The notes under the pieces: model-generated | Seen by the model: the letters and a program-made list of their open reading frames with translations, nothing else | The model's database searches: none | What the model was told of the DNA's origin: nothing | Shown: positions 13,233 to 28,309 of the stretch, piece after piece | Layout: each line of letters begins with the position of its first letter | How positions within the stretch are numbered: the stretch's first letter is position 1 | Position numbers and translations under genes: made by a program | DNA from: Suillus spraguei | Lineage: Eukaryota > Basidiomycota > Agaricomycetes > Boletales > Suillaceae | DNA length: 64,000 nt | Assembly (NCBI GenBank): GCA_016800925.1 | Contig: JABCPU010000066.1 | Span: forward strand, 165,002-229,001 | Reading direction: 5' to 3'

Positions 13233-14310
13233 AATGTAGTTCTGTCAAGGGTCTCACAGGTCAGTCACAGGTTTTAGTACATAAAAAGACATTACATTGC
13301 AATCTTGGCGATTCGTCGAATATTGCTGTGCAGCACGGGCACCAAGGACTTCAGTGTGAGCTTTGTTGATAAGATTAGACAGCTCATCTTCCCTATATAA
13401 TTGTCCTCTATGCCCCAAACTGTCACATTAGGTCAACTAATGAGCCCGTGCACAACTGCGACAAACACAAGACTCCTGTTATACGTTCATATAAGTACAT
13501 ACCCTATGTAATGATTCTTCAATATGCAGACAATGCACCCTAGGGCCTTGGTAGAAGACACGCCATATATAACTCCACTCACCAGAGTCGTTGCACCGCC
13601 GTGGCAATGTAGAATTCTGTATGGAGGGAAACATATATTCTTATCTGCTGCGCAGCAAAAAATGATGCCACCTGTGGGATCGCCTTCATAAATTATGAGT
13701 TGCGAAGGTGATTTGATTTTGATTTTTCTATTTATGGCCGCTGGGGTTCAAGTGCCGTCCCAAAAATGAATGAGGCAGAAAATTTGATCCTGCTGATTAC
13801 AGGACGTCAATGATAGGGAGAAATACCTAAACAATCGTGCTACGCCTGGGTTGAAAACGCACCAGAAGTTCAGGTTCTAAGCGACGAAAGGGCGTTGATG
13901 GGGCTGGAATATGACGTTGTATGCACGGAGCCGACAAATAGGCGTTGATAGGGTCTGGAAGATTGCGGTGCGTGCCTCAATCAAATCGCTTGAGTATTCG
14001 AACCGAGAGGCTTGGACGTACATTTTTGCGCAGCCTCCATCACGGCCGCTGAAAAGTTCTTGGACTAATGCATTTGCTGTGTCTGCCACGACCGATTTAT
14101 TTGGTATTATTTGTTGCACCCTGAACCCATAATTAGAGTACTTAAACCGCGTCGCTCGAGCTTTGTTCTTGTTCAACGACCTCGACAACGCCCTTCCACA
14201 CCAGCCCTTTTTTACGCCAGGTTTGTCTGAGTTCACTGTCTTTGGTGTCGACGAACTGATCATGCCATTATTATGCTCATATAGATACCTCTGTTTACCC
14301 TAGAATTACA
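13233..14310. promoter_or_regulatory. Divergent intergenic region upstream of GFA1
   Basis: About 1.1 kb separate the divergently oriented epoxide hydrolase and GFA1 start codons and must hold both promoters. I see no reliable TATA box or named operator. The minus frame at 13877-14263 has no motif and I do not call it a gene. Confidence 0.4.
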
Positions 14311-16821
<2,511 letters not shown>

Positions 16822-17480
16822 ATGACCAGGTGTCAGCGGAAGGTGGCATGCGTTTCGTTGGCTTACGTTACATCAAGGACTTCAAAATTATTGTACACAT
16901 ACACCACTTTTCACGGACTTGATAAGGTTTTGTACTCGAAAATGGACGATCTGCATTCATGGATGGTTTCGGCCTTTCTTTTCTTTTACTTCACGATACT
17001 CTCATCCGATACCGTATATGTACCTTGTTACTGGCTCTTGGAGCCCTTCGTTCTGCATAGCGTACATGTCAGCAACTGTCTTCGTGACTGGAGCGTCGAA
17101 TTTAGTTATTTGGAGGCGACCAGGCATGACTTGAACTATATAGAACGACACGATGGATCAGTGAAACGCTCAGCGCGCTTTTGCTGTAACTTGTCGCATC
17201 GCAGATATGTGTTGACTTGTGAACTCCATTCTCTCAGGCTGGTAACATGTTCATTCATCTAACGTTCTTACTTCCTTCCTTCTGGATGAAGGAAGGCTTC
17301 GGATGGCAAGAACCACTATCTGCAGTGAGTATCTTCAGAGGGTAAATAAGTTAGATATTATTTCAGGCTGTACATGTGGGCTTATAGGCGAATTATATCA
17401 TACATTAAGAGGCGGGGAAAGCTTCCGTTGCCTGAAATAGGTCGTCAAGTTTCAACATGACAGAATGAGCGCGAGATGAC
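16822..17480. other. GFA1/SLATT convergent intergenic region
   Basis: The 3' ends of GFA1 (plus) and the SLATT gene (minus) face each other here. From about 17290 onward the sequence is duplicated at 41090-41389. The open frames at 16822-17262 have no motif. Confidence 0.5.
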
Positions 17481-18532
17481 CTACCCATCAGCATTTCCAA
17501 GAAGTTCTTCGAACCTTCTCCTCAGATGCTCAAGCTGATCATTTAGTCCATTTTTAACTGTACCATATTCATGCGCGTGGTCCATTTTGAAGGCATAACA
17601 GTCTCTCAAGTATTGATCTAGGTCCTTTACGCGAGTGATGGATAATTCTGGTTCATTTGATCCCCTCGTCCGAGCAAGGTAGGAAGCAACCAATGTTGAC
17701 ATGCCGCCTGGGATGTGGTCGTCAGGGAAGCTTTGAACGTAATGGACATGGATACGCACCAAGAAGAGTGGTGGCGATCGAAACCTAGAATTGTATGATA
17801 GTTAATTTATCGTAAAATCATATGCATGCACTATCAAACCGACCTGCCTACCAGACAATGCCGCCGCAAGACCCGTAGTGAGTGCCCCAAGTAAAACTTG
17901 TAAACCTATCGCGATGTTCAACGCGTAGCCTGTAATTTTTGCTTCAAAAGGAACGTCGTCAGGAACAAATAACCTCAGCATCGTGCTCGCATACCGAGCA
18001 GAGAGGCCAATATTCGAAAATTGACAAACCTTTTCGGGCGTATTGGTCCCTCTCCCTTTTCGCGTCGGTGATGCTTGGTTCAAGTCGCTCTCCTATGGTC
18101 TTTCGCTGCGGGGTCATGCTAAGGATCGATGTACAGTAAAAAAAGGAGCAACACGAACGTGAGGTTTCTCTTCGACGGGCACTATCCAGCCAAGGTCAGG
18201 ATTCGGAGGGTTGGGAGGAGCGTGGCTTGACGCAGTTGCGCGTCGCGGTCCACGCATCATATGACCGTCCCGGCTTCTTGCAGTTGGAGGAACCTGGGGA
18301 CGGGCTCAAAATCCGCATACGGATCATTGGGACCACGACCCGGTGAATGTCCCTCTGAATTGTCATTACCAAGGAGCGGTTTCTCAGCCGCCGATGACTG
18401 AGTTTGTGGACGACCTCCATTGTCTACAAATCCCAGCGATGATTGCGAAGGCTGTCGGGCCTGGACTGGAAGCTGAGTAGAGTGCTCTGTGGGGATGTAG
18501 GTCAACTCGGGCAAGTGTTGTTCGGGATCCAT
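17481..18532 (-). CDS. SLATT-domain protein (fungal two-TM effector-like), one frame break
   Basis: The protein has a disordered N-terminal half (starting MDPEQHLPEL, ATG at 18530-18532), a charged helix (KRERDQYARK) and then the fungal SLATT core: TM1 around TGYALNIAIGLQVLLGAL, a 17-residue TM2 stretch from VSIATT to GGMSTLVASYLAR, and a cytosolic helical tail (RVKDLDQYLRDC...RRRFEELLG) ending NADG at 17481. The core is spread over small exons with GT/AG introns, including an exon of only about 25 nt (17767-17791) encoding VSIATTLL. SLATT domains are two-helix membrane modules known from bacterial conflict systems with SMODS and SLOG partners; the role of the fungal branch is not established. 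Near 18293 the frame shifts by one base between DPYADFEPVPR and the next conserved block; the paralog at 41390-42444 shows the expected reading. It sits tail-to-tail with GFA1. Confidence 0.8.
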
Positions 18533-19187
<655 letters not shown>

Positions 19188-19446
19188 TGTTGGATGAACA
19201 ACTTCATCACTGTTTGTTTCTCTTTGTCATCGGACTCAATATGTACTTTACCTTATAATGTCTCTGTTTATGTCTGTGTATACCTCAGCAGTTCTTCCTT
19301 AGACACTGAGGTATGTTTCGCGTTTCTCTTGCACGCTGACTCTGTCTTACTATTAATTGTTCCTAGACCATTGTTCTAGGTATTATGAATGTTATAGCAG
19401 TTTTTCCTTAGATGCTGAGATCATTGTTCTAGTTTCACTATCAAGA
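19188..19446 (+). repeat. Copia-A 5' LTR (259 bp)
   Basis: Starts TGTTGGATGAAC and ends ATCAAGA; its internal sequence is repeated at 27460-27534 plus 28310-28495. Length is exactly that of the Copia-B LTRs, although the sequences differ. Confidence 0.88.
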
Positions 19447-19458
19447 GGTTATGAGCCC
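19447..19458 (+). promoter_or_regulatory. Primer binding site of Copia-A (tRNA-iMet anticodon region)
   Basis: GGTTATGAGCCC directly follows the LTR. It is the exact complement of GGGCUCAUAACC, the anticodon stem-loop of initiator tRNA-Met, rather than of a tRNA 3' end. Copia-B carries the same 12 bases. Confidence 0.7.
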
Positions 19459-19849
19459 TCAGACGAAACAATAGACTGAACTTCCCTCGTGTTTACTTGC
19501 CACTCGTATAATCTCACCCAGCTTCATTGATCCCTCATGGCGGTATTGTCATGGGGAAGTATGATCATACAGTGGCTCAAAAAACTGTCCGCATGTTTTG
19601 ACATTTTTCACTATCTATGATATTGTGTGAGAATGAACAAATTCCTCAAGGATATAAGGCTTATAAAATGATGACTCATGTGGACAGTTTTTTGAGTGTA
19701 TATTAAAACTATATAAATCATTATTTATGACACCATAAAAATCATGCCACTATTATATAAATTATAAGGTGGTGTCATTATGTTATTTTATGACTATATC
19801 TAACTATATAAACCAGAATATCTCATGTATCATAGTCATAATCACCATG

Positions 19850-20221
19850 AAAGCCATCTCCTCTGCTCAAAGAGATAATATCCTCTCTCTGTCTTATGCT
19901 GGCCTCTCTGCTCGCCAAATTTCCTCTAGAACTGGAGTATGCAAGTCCACTGTGGCCAAGTTCATCAAAGAAAGCCACCCAAACAAGGAAAACTCTTGTG
20001 GAGGACGTCCATCCAAGCTTACCTCTACTGACGAAAGGGCTATTATCCAACATATCACTACAGGAAAGGCTGATAATGCTGTCCAAGCCACCCATTATAT
20101 CAATTCCACCATCACTACCCCTGTCTCTTCACAAACTGTGAGGAATGTTCTCAAGGCAGCTCATCTCAAGGCAGTAACAAAGAAGAAAAAGCCTCTTCTC
20201 TCCAACCTCTCTGTCTGTTAG
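19850..20221 (+). pseudogene. Tc1 transposase N-terminal half (left arm)
   Basis: From MKAISSAQRDNIL to KKKKPLLS the frame encodes the paired-like helix-turn-helix region that binds the terminal repeat; it then runs into the inverted copy and stops at 20221. It keeps the Tyr codon that is a stop in the copy at 31818-33419. A truncated DNA-binding protein could act as a dominant repressor of transposition, but no evidence for expression exists here. Confidence 0.8.
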
Positions 20222-20755
20222 GCCATCTCCCTTCTTTTTCCATACATACACCTTCCCATCTGACCCAATCCTATTGATTTTGGTCTCATCTGACCATATA
20301 ACACGCTTCCAGTCCTCTACAGTCCAGTGTTGATGAGCTAAGGCAAAGGCTAGTCTTCTCTGCCTATGTTTGATGGAGAGAAGAGGCTTTTTCTTCTTTG
20401 TTACTGCCTTGAGATGAGCTGCCTTGAGAACATTCCTCACAGTTTGTGAAGAGACAGGGGTAGTGATGGTGGAATTGATATAATGGGTGGCTTGGACAGC
20501 ATTATCAGCCTTTCCTGTAGTGATATGTTGGATAATAGCCCTTTCGTCAGTAGAGGTAAGCTTGGATGGACGTCCTCCACAAGAGTTTTCCTTGTTTGGG
20601 TGGCTTTCTTTGATGAACTTGGCCACAGTGGACTTGCATACTCCAGTTCTAGAGGAAATTTGGCGAGCAGAGAGGCCAGCATAAGACAGAGAGAGGATAT
20701 TATCTCTTTGAGCAGAGGAGATGGCTTTCATGGTGATTATGACTATGATACATGA
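20129..20755 (-). pseudogene. Tc1 transposase N-terminal part (right arm)
   Basis: Inverted copy of the same gene from MKAISSAQ (start 20728-20730) onward, longer than the left arm: it continues through WKRVIWSDETK, which contains the first Asp of the DDE triad, and then crosses the junction at 20204 into unrelated frame. The second and third catalytic residues are missing. Confidence 0.8.
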
Positions 20756-21471
20756 GATATTCTGGTTTATATAGTTAGATATAGTCATAAAATAACATAA
20801 TGACACCACCTTATAATTTATATAATAGTGGCATGATTTTTATGGTGTCATAAATAATGATTTATATAGTTTTAATATACACTCAAAAAACTGTCCACAT
20901 GAGTCATCATTTTATAAGCCTTATATCTCCACCATATCTCCTCCGATTCCCACGGTGTAGGGCTCAAATAAAAGCCCTGAAGCCATACTACAATGTGGTA
21001 TAAGTATGTCCTTGAGGAATTTGTTCATTCTCACACAATATCATAGATAGTGAAAAATGTCAAAACATGCGGACAGTTTTTGAGCCACTGTATTCCTGAG
21101 CTATTGGGGACTGAAAACTATGTTGGTTGGTCAACCAAGATGCAGTATGAGCATGCACTTGCATGCAAAGACTTATGGTGCCATGTAAATATGATTGTTG
21201 ATCCTGCAGACCTTCTTGGGACCCCATCCTTATTACCTGTTGCTGCTGATCCAGCGAATGTCACTGCTGCAGAGAGAGCAACAATGCATGAATGGCTGTT
21301 AGAAGACATAAAGGCCAAAGACCTTATCACCCGCCGCCTTAGTCCATCAGTCAGGTCACTTGTCCCATGCTCACACATTGTCTCAGCTTGCAAAGCCTGG
21401 CAAATACTTGCAGAACATTTCAATCAAAATGATACAAGTGCCCAGTATCAATTATGTCAATGACTCGATGG

Positions 21472-22418
21472 TGTAACGAACATATTGGTGCTGGCCTTGA
21501 AACCCTATCTTTTAGCGCACGTCTCACATCTATAGGAATCTCCACCAGTCCAAAGGCCATCTTACTCCTTTAGCATTGCCAGCGGCATCTACCACACACC
21601 GTACTGACTGCCGCACCATGTTCCACATACCGATGTCCTTCCATGTCCTTGCCGTGTCCGCATAGCTCCATTTGGTGCATAGTTTATACATGACCATTTA
21701 TCACTGATTCCATGGCAAGCCTTATTACATGTTGCCTCGTGTCGCAGCTGCCTCACACTACATTTACATATGGTGGTTACTGTACTTGAGTGCTACTGAT
21801 CTTGCCTAACGCATCCCGAGTACATATGATTTAGGATATAAGCACCGTGTACCCCGCACGATACAGTACCTGATTTGTACCCCATTGCATGTACTATAGG
21901 TCAGGATTATTGTCTAGCTCTGGATCGGCCCAGTAGTGGACTTAGTCCTTAAAGTCCTTTACTGCTCATTAATCAATTACGCTCATTCACCATTACCGCT
22001 GGCACACCGCTAGATTCTTGACCCCTGTTTAGACTGAACTTCACGTGCACCACTACTCTACCACTGAGAGTACCACGGACTTTTTTACTGTTTCTTTGCA
22101 CTGCTCGCACCTTACCACTACCGCTGACTTTACCGCTCATTATTGCTCACTCGATGCTATGTTTCAAGTATTATCTCAACCATGGTAGCACCGCTATATA
22201 TGATGGCGACATCATTGCTGACCATGGCAACTTACCGCTGACTATGACGCTACATTCGCTAATTGGCTTGACTCAAACTTGACTATACTAACAGGCATCC
22301 CCCTTTAGGGTCGAATGCTCTTGCTTTGCAAGTGAAGCAGACTAGACGGAGCACAAGACCACACATACTAACTTAGGAGGTAGTTTATCTACAGCCCAGG
22401 TTAGGTTGTATCTTTACA
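21472..22418 (+). repeat. Solo LTR, family S, copy 1
   Basis: 947 bp starting TGTAACGAACATATTGG and ending ATCTTTACA, inside the Copia-A gag reading. Flanks ATGG (21468-21471) and ACGG (22419-22422) fit a 4-bp duplication with one transition. Confidence 0.85.
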
Positions 22419-23121
22419 ACGGGCTGAGGATGAAGGACTCAGCAGATGCAACAAATTATGTTGGACAACATGCTGCACTTCGGAAATGTCTCCAAGATTC
22501 AGGTGCCCCTCTGTGGGATGGAAACTGTATGCTGTTGACCTTGATTTCATTGCATTCACTGAGTCAGCTCCCATTTGCATTGTCAAACAAGAGTTTGCAG
22601 TGTTCACACACGTTCCACTCACTCTGGATCTCTGGCACGTGCGTCTAGGACACGTAGGTCGTAATGCAGTTTCGCGACTCAAAAAAGTCGTGAAGGGGGT
22701 GATTTTTGACTCCAGTGCACCTCTTTCATCCTGTGAGTCCTGCATAATGGCTAAGCATCCTCACCTCCCCTTCAACTCATCTGAAACAGAATGCTCAACT
22801 CACTTCCTTGATCTCATTCACTCAGATGTTTGCGGTCCTATCCCTGTCATGACCCCTCACTCTAAACATTACTTCGTCGTCTTCCTGAACAATCACACCC
22901 ATGTTCTCAACTTACAGCTTCTCACAACGAAAGGCCAGGCACTTCATGCCTGGACTACTATCAGAGCAAAGTGGGAGAACATGTCTGGGTCCAATTTTCA
23001 GGTCCGACAACAGGGGTGAGTTCATCAATGATGCATTTACAGAGGCCCTGGAATCTGCGGGTATTGAGCATCAATGGTCAGCACCCTATGTGCACCAACA
23101 GAATGGGAAGGCGGAATGCGT

Positions 23122-24083
23122 TGTAATGAACATATTGGCGCTAGGCTTGAAACCCTATCTTTTGACACTCGTCTCATGTCTATAGGAGTTACCACTTGTC
23201 CATGGCCATCTTACCCCTTTAGCACTTCCAGCGGCGTCCCACGCTTACCGCACACTGTACCGACTGCCGCACCACATTCCACGTACCAATGTCCTCCCAT
23301 GTCCTTGCCACGTCCGCATAGCTCCATTTGGTGCATTGTTTGTTTTATGCTCGTTATCACTGATTCCACAGCAAGTCTTATTACATGTTGCCTTGTGCCA
23401 CAGTGCCTCGCGCTATGTTTACATATGGCGGTTACTACACTCAAGCGCTACTGATCTCACCTAGAGCATTCCAAGTACATACAATTTAGGATATAAGCAC
23501 CGTGTACCCCGCACGATACGATACCTGATTTTACCCCATTGCACGTACTATAGGTCAGGATTAGTGTCTAGCTCTGGAACCAACCAATAGTAGACTTAGT
23601 CTTTAAAGTTTGTTACTGCTCCTTAATTGATCTCACTCTTTCACTGTTACCACTGGCATACTGCTGGACTTTTGATTGCTATTTTGACTGAACTTCTCAC
23701 GCACCGCTACTTTACCACTGAAAGTACTGCGGCCTTCTTTACTGATTCTTTGCACCGCTCGCAACCTTACTGCTACCGCTGATATTATTGCTCGCCACCG
23801 CTCGCTCGACGTTACTGTTACTGACTTAATCTCAACCACAGTAGCACCGCTACATATGACACTAGTTCTGGCGGCATCACCGCTGATTGCGGCAACTTAC
23901 TGCTGACTACGATGCTACATTCACACATTGGTTTGACTTGAACTTAACCATACTAACAGGCATCCCCCTTTAGGGTCGAACACTCTTGTTTTGCAAGTGA
24001 AGCAGACTAGACAGAGCGCAAGACCACACATGCTAACTTAGGAGGTAGTTCATCTACAGCCCAGGTTAGGTTGTATCTTTACA
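23122..24083 (+). repeat. Solo LTR, family S, copy 2
   Basis: 962 bp with the same ends as copy 1, splitting the NGKAE region of Copia-A integrase. Perfect 4-bp target duplication GCGT (23118-23121, 24084-24087). Confidence 0.92.
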
Positions 24084-24258
24084 GCGTAATGCAGACCATT
24101 GAAGGGAGGATGTATGCAATGCTGGACCATGCATGACTACCACGCACCTTATGGGGGGAGGCAGCACTCACTGCAGCCTATCTGTTCAATAGAACAGAGT
24201 CGTGTGCACTACCACCAGGAAAGACCCCATATCAGATGCTCACCAGGTCACAACCCAT

Positions 24259-25221
24259 TGTAAAGATACAACCTAGCTTGGGCTGTAAATAAACCACTGC
24301 CTAAACTAGTATGTGAGTCTTGTGCTCTGTCTAGTCTGCTTCACTTGTGAGAACAAGAGCGTTCGACCCTAAAGGGGATGCCTATTAGTATGGTCAAATT
24401 CGAGTCTAACTTATGTGCGAAACAAGCATTGTGGTCAGCGGTAAGTTGCTGCGGTCAGTGATGATACCGCCGGAACTAGCGTCGTGTGTAGCGGCACTTC
24501 TGTGGTCGAGATAAGGTCAGTAACAGTTGCGTCGAGCGAGCGATGTTGAGCGGTGGTCTCAGTGGTAGCGGTAAGGTTGCGAGTGGTGCAAGGAAACAGT
24601 AAAGAAGTCCGTGGTACTTTCAGCAGTAAAGTAGCAGTGCGTGAGAAGTTCAGTCAAAGTAACAGTCAAAAGTCCAGTGGTATGCCAGCGGTAATGGAGA
24701 ATGAGCGTGATGTATTAACGAGTGAAAAGGAAACTTTAAAGACTAAGTCCACTACTGGGTTGATCCAGAGCTAGACAATAATCCTGACCTATAGTATGTG
24801 CAATGGTGTAAAATCAGGTACTTGTATCATGTGGGGTATGCAGTGCTTATATCCTAAATCATATGTACTCAGAATACTCTAGGTGAGATCAGTAGCGCTG
24901 GAGTGTAGTAACCGCCGTAAGTAAACATAGCGCGAGGCACTGCGGCACGAGGCAACATGTAATAAGGCTTGCCGTGGAATCAGTGATAATGAACAAAAAA
25001 CAAACGACACACCAAATGGAGCTATGCAGACGCGGCAAGGACATGGAAGGACATCGGTATGTGGAACGTGGTGCAGCAGTCGGTACGGTGTGTGGTAAGC
25101 ATGGGATTCTGCCAGTACTGCTAAAGGGGTAAGACGGCCATGGACAAGTGGTAACTCCTGTAGACGTGAGATGAGTGTCAAAATATGGGGTTTTAAGCCC
25201 AGCGCCAATATGTTCGTTACA
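24259..25221 (-). repeat. Solo LTR, family S, copy 3
   Basis: 963 bp in reverse orientation, only about 170 bp from copy 2, with perfect 4-bp target duplication CCAT (24255-24258, 25222-25225). It splits the integrase reading after TPYQM. Confidence 0.92.
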
Positions 25222-27459
25222 CCATCCTCAGTCATCTTCGCATCTTTGGCGCATGCTGCTTTGCCTGGATACCAACAGAACTTCAAGAGAAGTTAGGTCC
25301 ACAATTGCGAGAGGCCATTTTCACGGGGTATCCTCCAGGGGTTAAGACATGGCGATGCAGGGACATAGTGACTGGTGCCTTCTTTAACTCTCGCAATGTC
25401 ATCTTTGATGAGGGTTTCTCCAATCGTACTTTTCCAGACAGTGATGATGATGACAAGGACAGTGTTGCTCCTGCTCCTTGCACAGTACCATCTGTCACTG
25501 CCCCACTGCACCAGCAAATGCTGTTGCTTCCATCCGACAATCCTCCCATATACCCATGCTCACAACAAAAGGCCAGCTCTATCAGAGCAGACTCGTGGCT
25601 GACCAAGCACATCTGGCACGTCAGCGTGTGATCCGCACAGTTAAAATACAGGGAGTTCCCCACCTAAAGCTGTATCTGATGACACTTCTACAGCTCGCAT
25701 CACAACAGCGCCTCCTGAGCCTGTTCGAGCTGAGTCTGAACCTGTTATGCCTGCTGACCCCGAGGACGAGGACATTGGCTTCCCTTGAGTCATAGCCAAC
25801 CTCATTGTTGTCAAAGTAGTGTGTCTGTCTGCACACAGCGATATGTGTCATAATCCACTGGCACCCAGGTATAATTTGAAGGTCCCATCTGCAACATATG
25901 ATGAGGTAATGCGACGTCCGGATGCCGATCACTGGCTTGCAGCAATGCATAAAGAAATAAACCTAATGTCCGAGATGAATGTCTATGAACTCATGGAATT
26001 GCCAGAAGGAAGACGAGTGATTGGTTGCTGGTGGGTGCTAGAATTCAAGGAGGACCTAAAGGGTGGCCCCGTTTTCAAGGCACAACTTGTCGCCTAGGGC
26101 TTTTTGCAGATTCCGGAGGTGGATTTCGGTAAAACATTTGCACCTGTTGCAAAATCAGCCTCAATTCATATCCTTGCAGTGCACAGTGCCGCCCATGACT
26201 GGGAACTTGACTGCTTCGACACTCAACGAGCATTCTTGTGGGGAAAGTTACAGCAGGATGTGTATATGCATCAGCCACCTGGTTTCAAATGTCTTGGACC
26301 AGAAGGACAATGTCTTGTTGCTCATCTGCTATTGTCTCTCTACAGCTTGAAGCAGGCAGCCTATGACTGGTATGAGCTACTTCGGGCAGTACTCACCAGT
26401 CTGGGCTTCCTCCATTGTGAGGCGGATTATGCGGTGTTCATATTTGACCATGTCAATGGGGAGGGGGTGAGGATTATCTGCATTATTGCATGGCATGTCA
26501 ACGTCAATCTAGCAGGAGCAAACAACCACCTGTTTCTGGATCAGACCAAGGCAAAAATTGCAGAGCGCTTTGGCATTACGATCTCGGACCTGTCTCAAAG
26601 TATCTGGGCATCCAGTTCATGCGAGACCATCAAACTCGTGAGCTGTGGATGCACCAGGAGGACTACATCACTTACCTCCTGCAGGAACATGGGATGTTGA
26701 TCCTGTATCACTACCCATGGATCCAAACTTCCCGTTCAGCCAACCCACTGACATTCATCCCCATGTTAATGATCTTGAGACCGAGTTCCGTAAACTCGTT
26801 GGCGAATTGTTATACCTCACCATGTATACATGGCCGGACATTGCTCACACCATCATGTGACTAGCACAACACAACACCTCTCCCAAGCCTCATCATTATA
26901 ACTGCCACAAAGCATGTGCTTCACTATCTCACTGGCACTATTAAAATGCAAACTCATTGTGGTGGTGCCGGTGTCAACCCTGTACTTCACAGTTTTAGTG
27001 ATTTGGATTGGGTGTCATGTCTGGATGATCGAGTCTCTGTATCTGGTTATGTGTGGTTTTTCAACGGTGGTCCAGTGTCCCACTCGGCAAAGAAACAGAC
27101 TACTCATGCCCTATTGTCAACTGAAGCCGAATACATGGCATTGATGGCAACAATACAAGACGGTCTTTGGCTTCAATCATTCTTTGGTTGCATTGGCATC
27201 AGTCTCACACTCCCCCTTCAACTGTTCGCTGATAATGCTGGAGCCATTGCACTGTCAAAAGAGGCAGTGAATCACATTTGCACAAAGCACATTGATCTAC
27301 GATACCACTTCATCTGCCGTCATGTCGAAGAAGGAACGTTCTCACCTATCTGGCTCTCGACTCACAAAAACACTGCCAACATCTCTACCAAAATTCTGCC
27401 TCATCCCATATTCATTCAACACCGTACTGGTCTCACTTTAGTGTCTCATTGAGGGGGTG

Positions 27460-27534
27460 TGTTGGATGAACAACTTTGTCACTGTTTGTTTCTCTTTGTC
27501 ATCATGGACTCAATACGTACTTTACCTTATAATG
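27460..27534 (+). repeat. Copia-A 3' LTR, first part
   Basis: 75 bp starting TGTTGGATGAAC, preceded by a polypurine tract (GAGGGGGTG, 27451-27459). It is interrupted at 27535 by another solo LTR. Confidence 0.9.
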
Positions 27535-28304
27535 TGTTAAGACTGTACTCAAGGGTAGAAAGATCTGAAGGGCTTTTGGCCTCAGTTCGTACACTGTGCC
27601 CCTTTCTCGAGTAATGCCCCTTATTTCTGGGAGGAGTTATTCATCCGAAGACCCGGGAGGGTTTGCGTGACGGATCCGGGCGTCCGAAGGTGTCGGATAT
27701 GATACGTCCGAAGGTAATTCGGAACGTAAGGAGAGGACAGAGATTAAGGCTAGTTTCGGAACGAGTTCCTAACTAGAAACTAACGGAGATGGACTATCCA
27801 AAGATAGAGTCGGAGGTATAGACTATAGGAATCAATCCTAAGTCTCGGAAGGTGACTTTAAGCGGAGAGTGACTTAAGTCCGGAGGAGGCAGAATGAGTA
27901 GAATCTAAGATGATATTCGAACTAAGGTTCTACGGAGATCTACAAGTGGTTTATATACAGTAAGTATCTAAGACGGATAATCAGCAAGTCTGGGACCGAG
28001 GGCTATGTACGAAGTGTAACGGAAGTCTATTAGTTATTGCACAGCGGATCAGTAAGCATGAATCGGAAATGAGCACAGGAAACGGATCAGTAACACAGGA
28101 CGGAAATATAAACAGCCGGAGTACCGGTAGTAGGAGAAATGACGAAAGGAGATAGACGCAGGTGTTCACCAGGGAGTTAAGGTGCGAGAAGTGAGTACAT
28201 TCGGATGGGTGATCCGGACAGGATCTGTGGACCGGACGGATATGGAAACGATCGGATCTGGACGGATATGATCGGATCTGAGATTAGAAGTATAGTATAT
28301 GACA
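27535..28304 (+). repeat. Solo LTR of another family (770 bp)
   Basis: Starts TGTTAAGACTGTAC and ends ATATGACA, flanked by a perfect 5-bp duplication TAATG (27530-27534, 28305-28309). It interrupts the Copia-A 3' LTR, which continues in register after it. There is no coding sequence, so this is best read as a solo LTR; orientation is assumed. It holds several CGGA-rich direct motifs. Confidence 0.9.
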
Positions 28305-28309
28305 TAATG

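Larger units (their letters stand above)
19570..21090. mobile_element. Tc1/mariner element rearranged to a giant inverted repeat
   Basis: Flanked by TA duplications (19568-19569, 21091-21092) and inserted in the gag region of Copia-A, whose reading resumes exactly after it. The left arm 19570-20203 and the right arm 20375-21090 are inverted copies of the same 5' half of the Tc1 element at 31818-33419; the 171-bp loop 20204-20374 is the further inward part of the right arm. Both ends are therefore the 5' terminal repeat (CAGTGGCTCAAAAAACTGTC). Each arm encodes the N-terminal HTH region of the transposase, but the catalytic DDE half is absent. The left arm lacks about 85 bp present in the right arm near its outer end. 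Confidence 0.95.
21091..27455 (+). pseudogene. Copia-A gag-pol remnants
   Basis: Pieces in order: gag 21091-21471 and 22419-22505; a deletion removing the end of gag and the protease; GAG-pre-integrase and integrase 22506-23121 and 24084-24258 (LWHVRLGH, FLDLIHSDVCGP, NGKAECV); integrase C-terminus and linker 25222-25800; RT 25820-26900 (ELDCFDTQRAFLWG; the expected VDDGL reads VNVNL, so the catalytic Asp pair is lost); RNase H 26916-27455 (STEAEYMAL, DNAGAIALS). Stops are frequent, often TGA or TAG where Copia-B has CGA or CAG. The protein cannot be active. Confidence 0.9.

Noticed and set aside
13877..14263. 128-codon minus frame upstream of GFA1
   Set aside because: No domain seen and it overlaps the presumed GFA1 promoter; not supported.
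24553..24774. 73-codon frame and similar frames inside the family S LTRs
   Set aside because: The frames fall in non-coding LTR sequence, differ between the four copies and have no domain.
27535..28304. Treating the 770-bp insert as a complete non-LTR or DNA element
   Set aside because: TG...CA ends, a 5-bp duplication and no coding sequence fit a solo LTR better.
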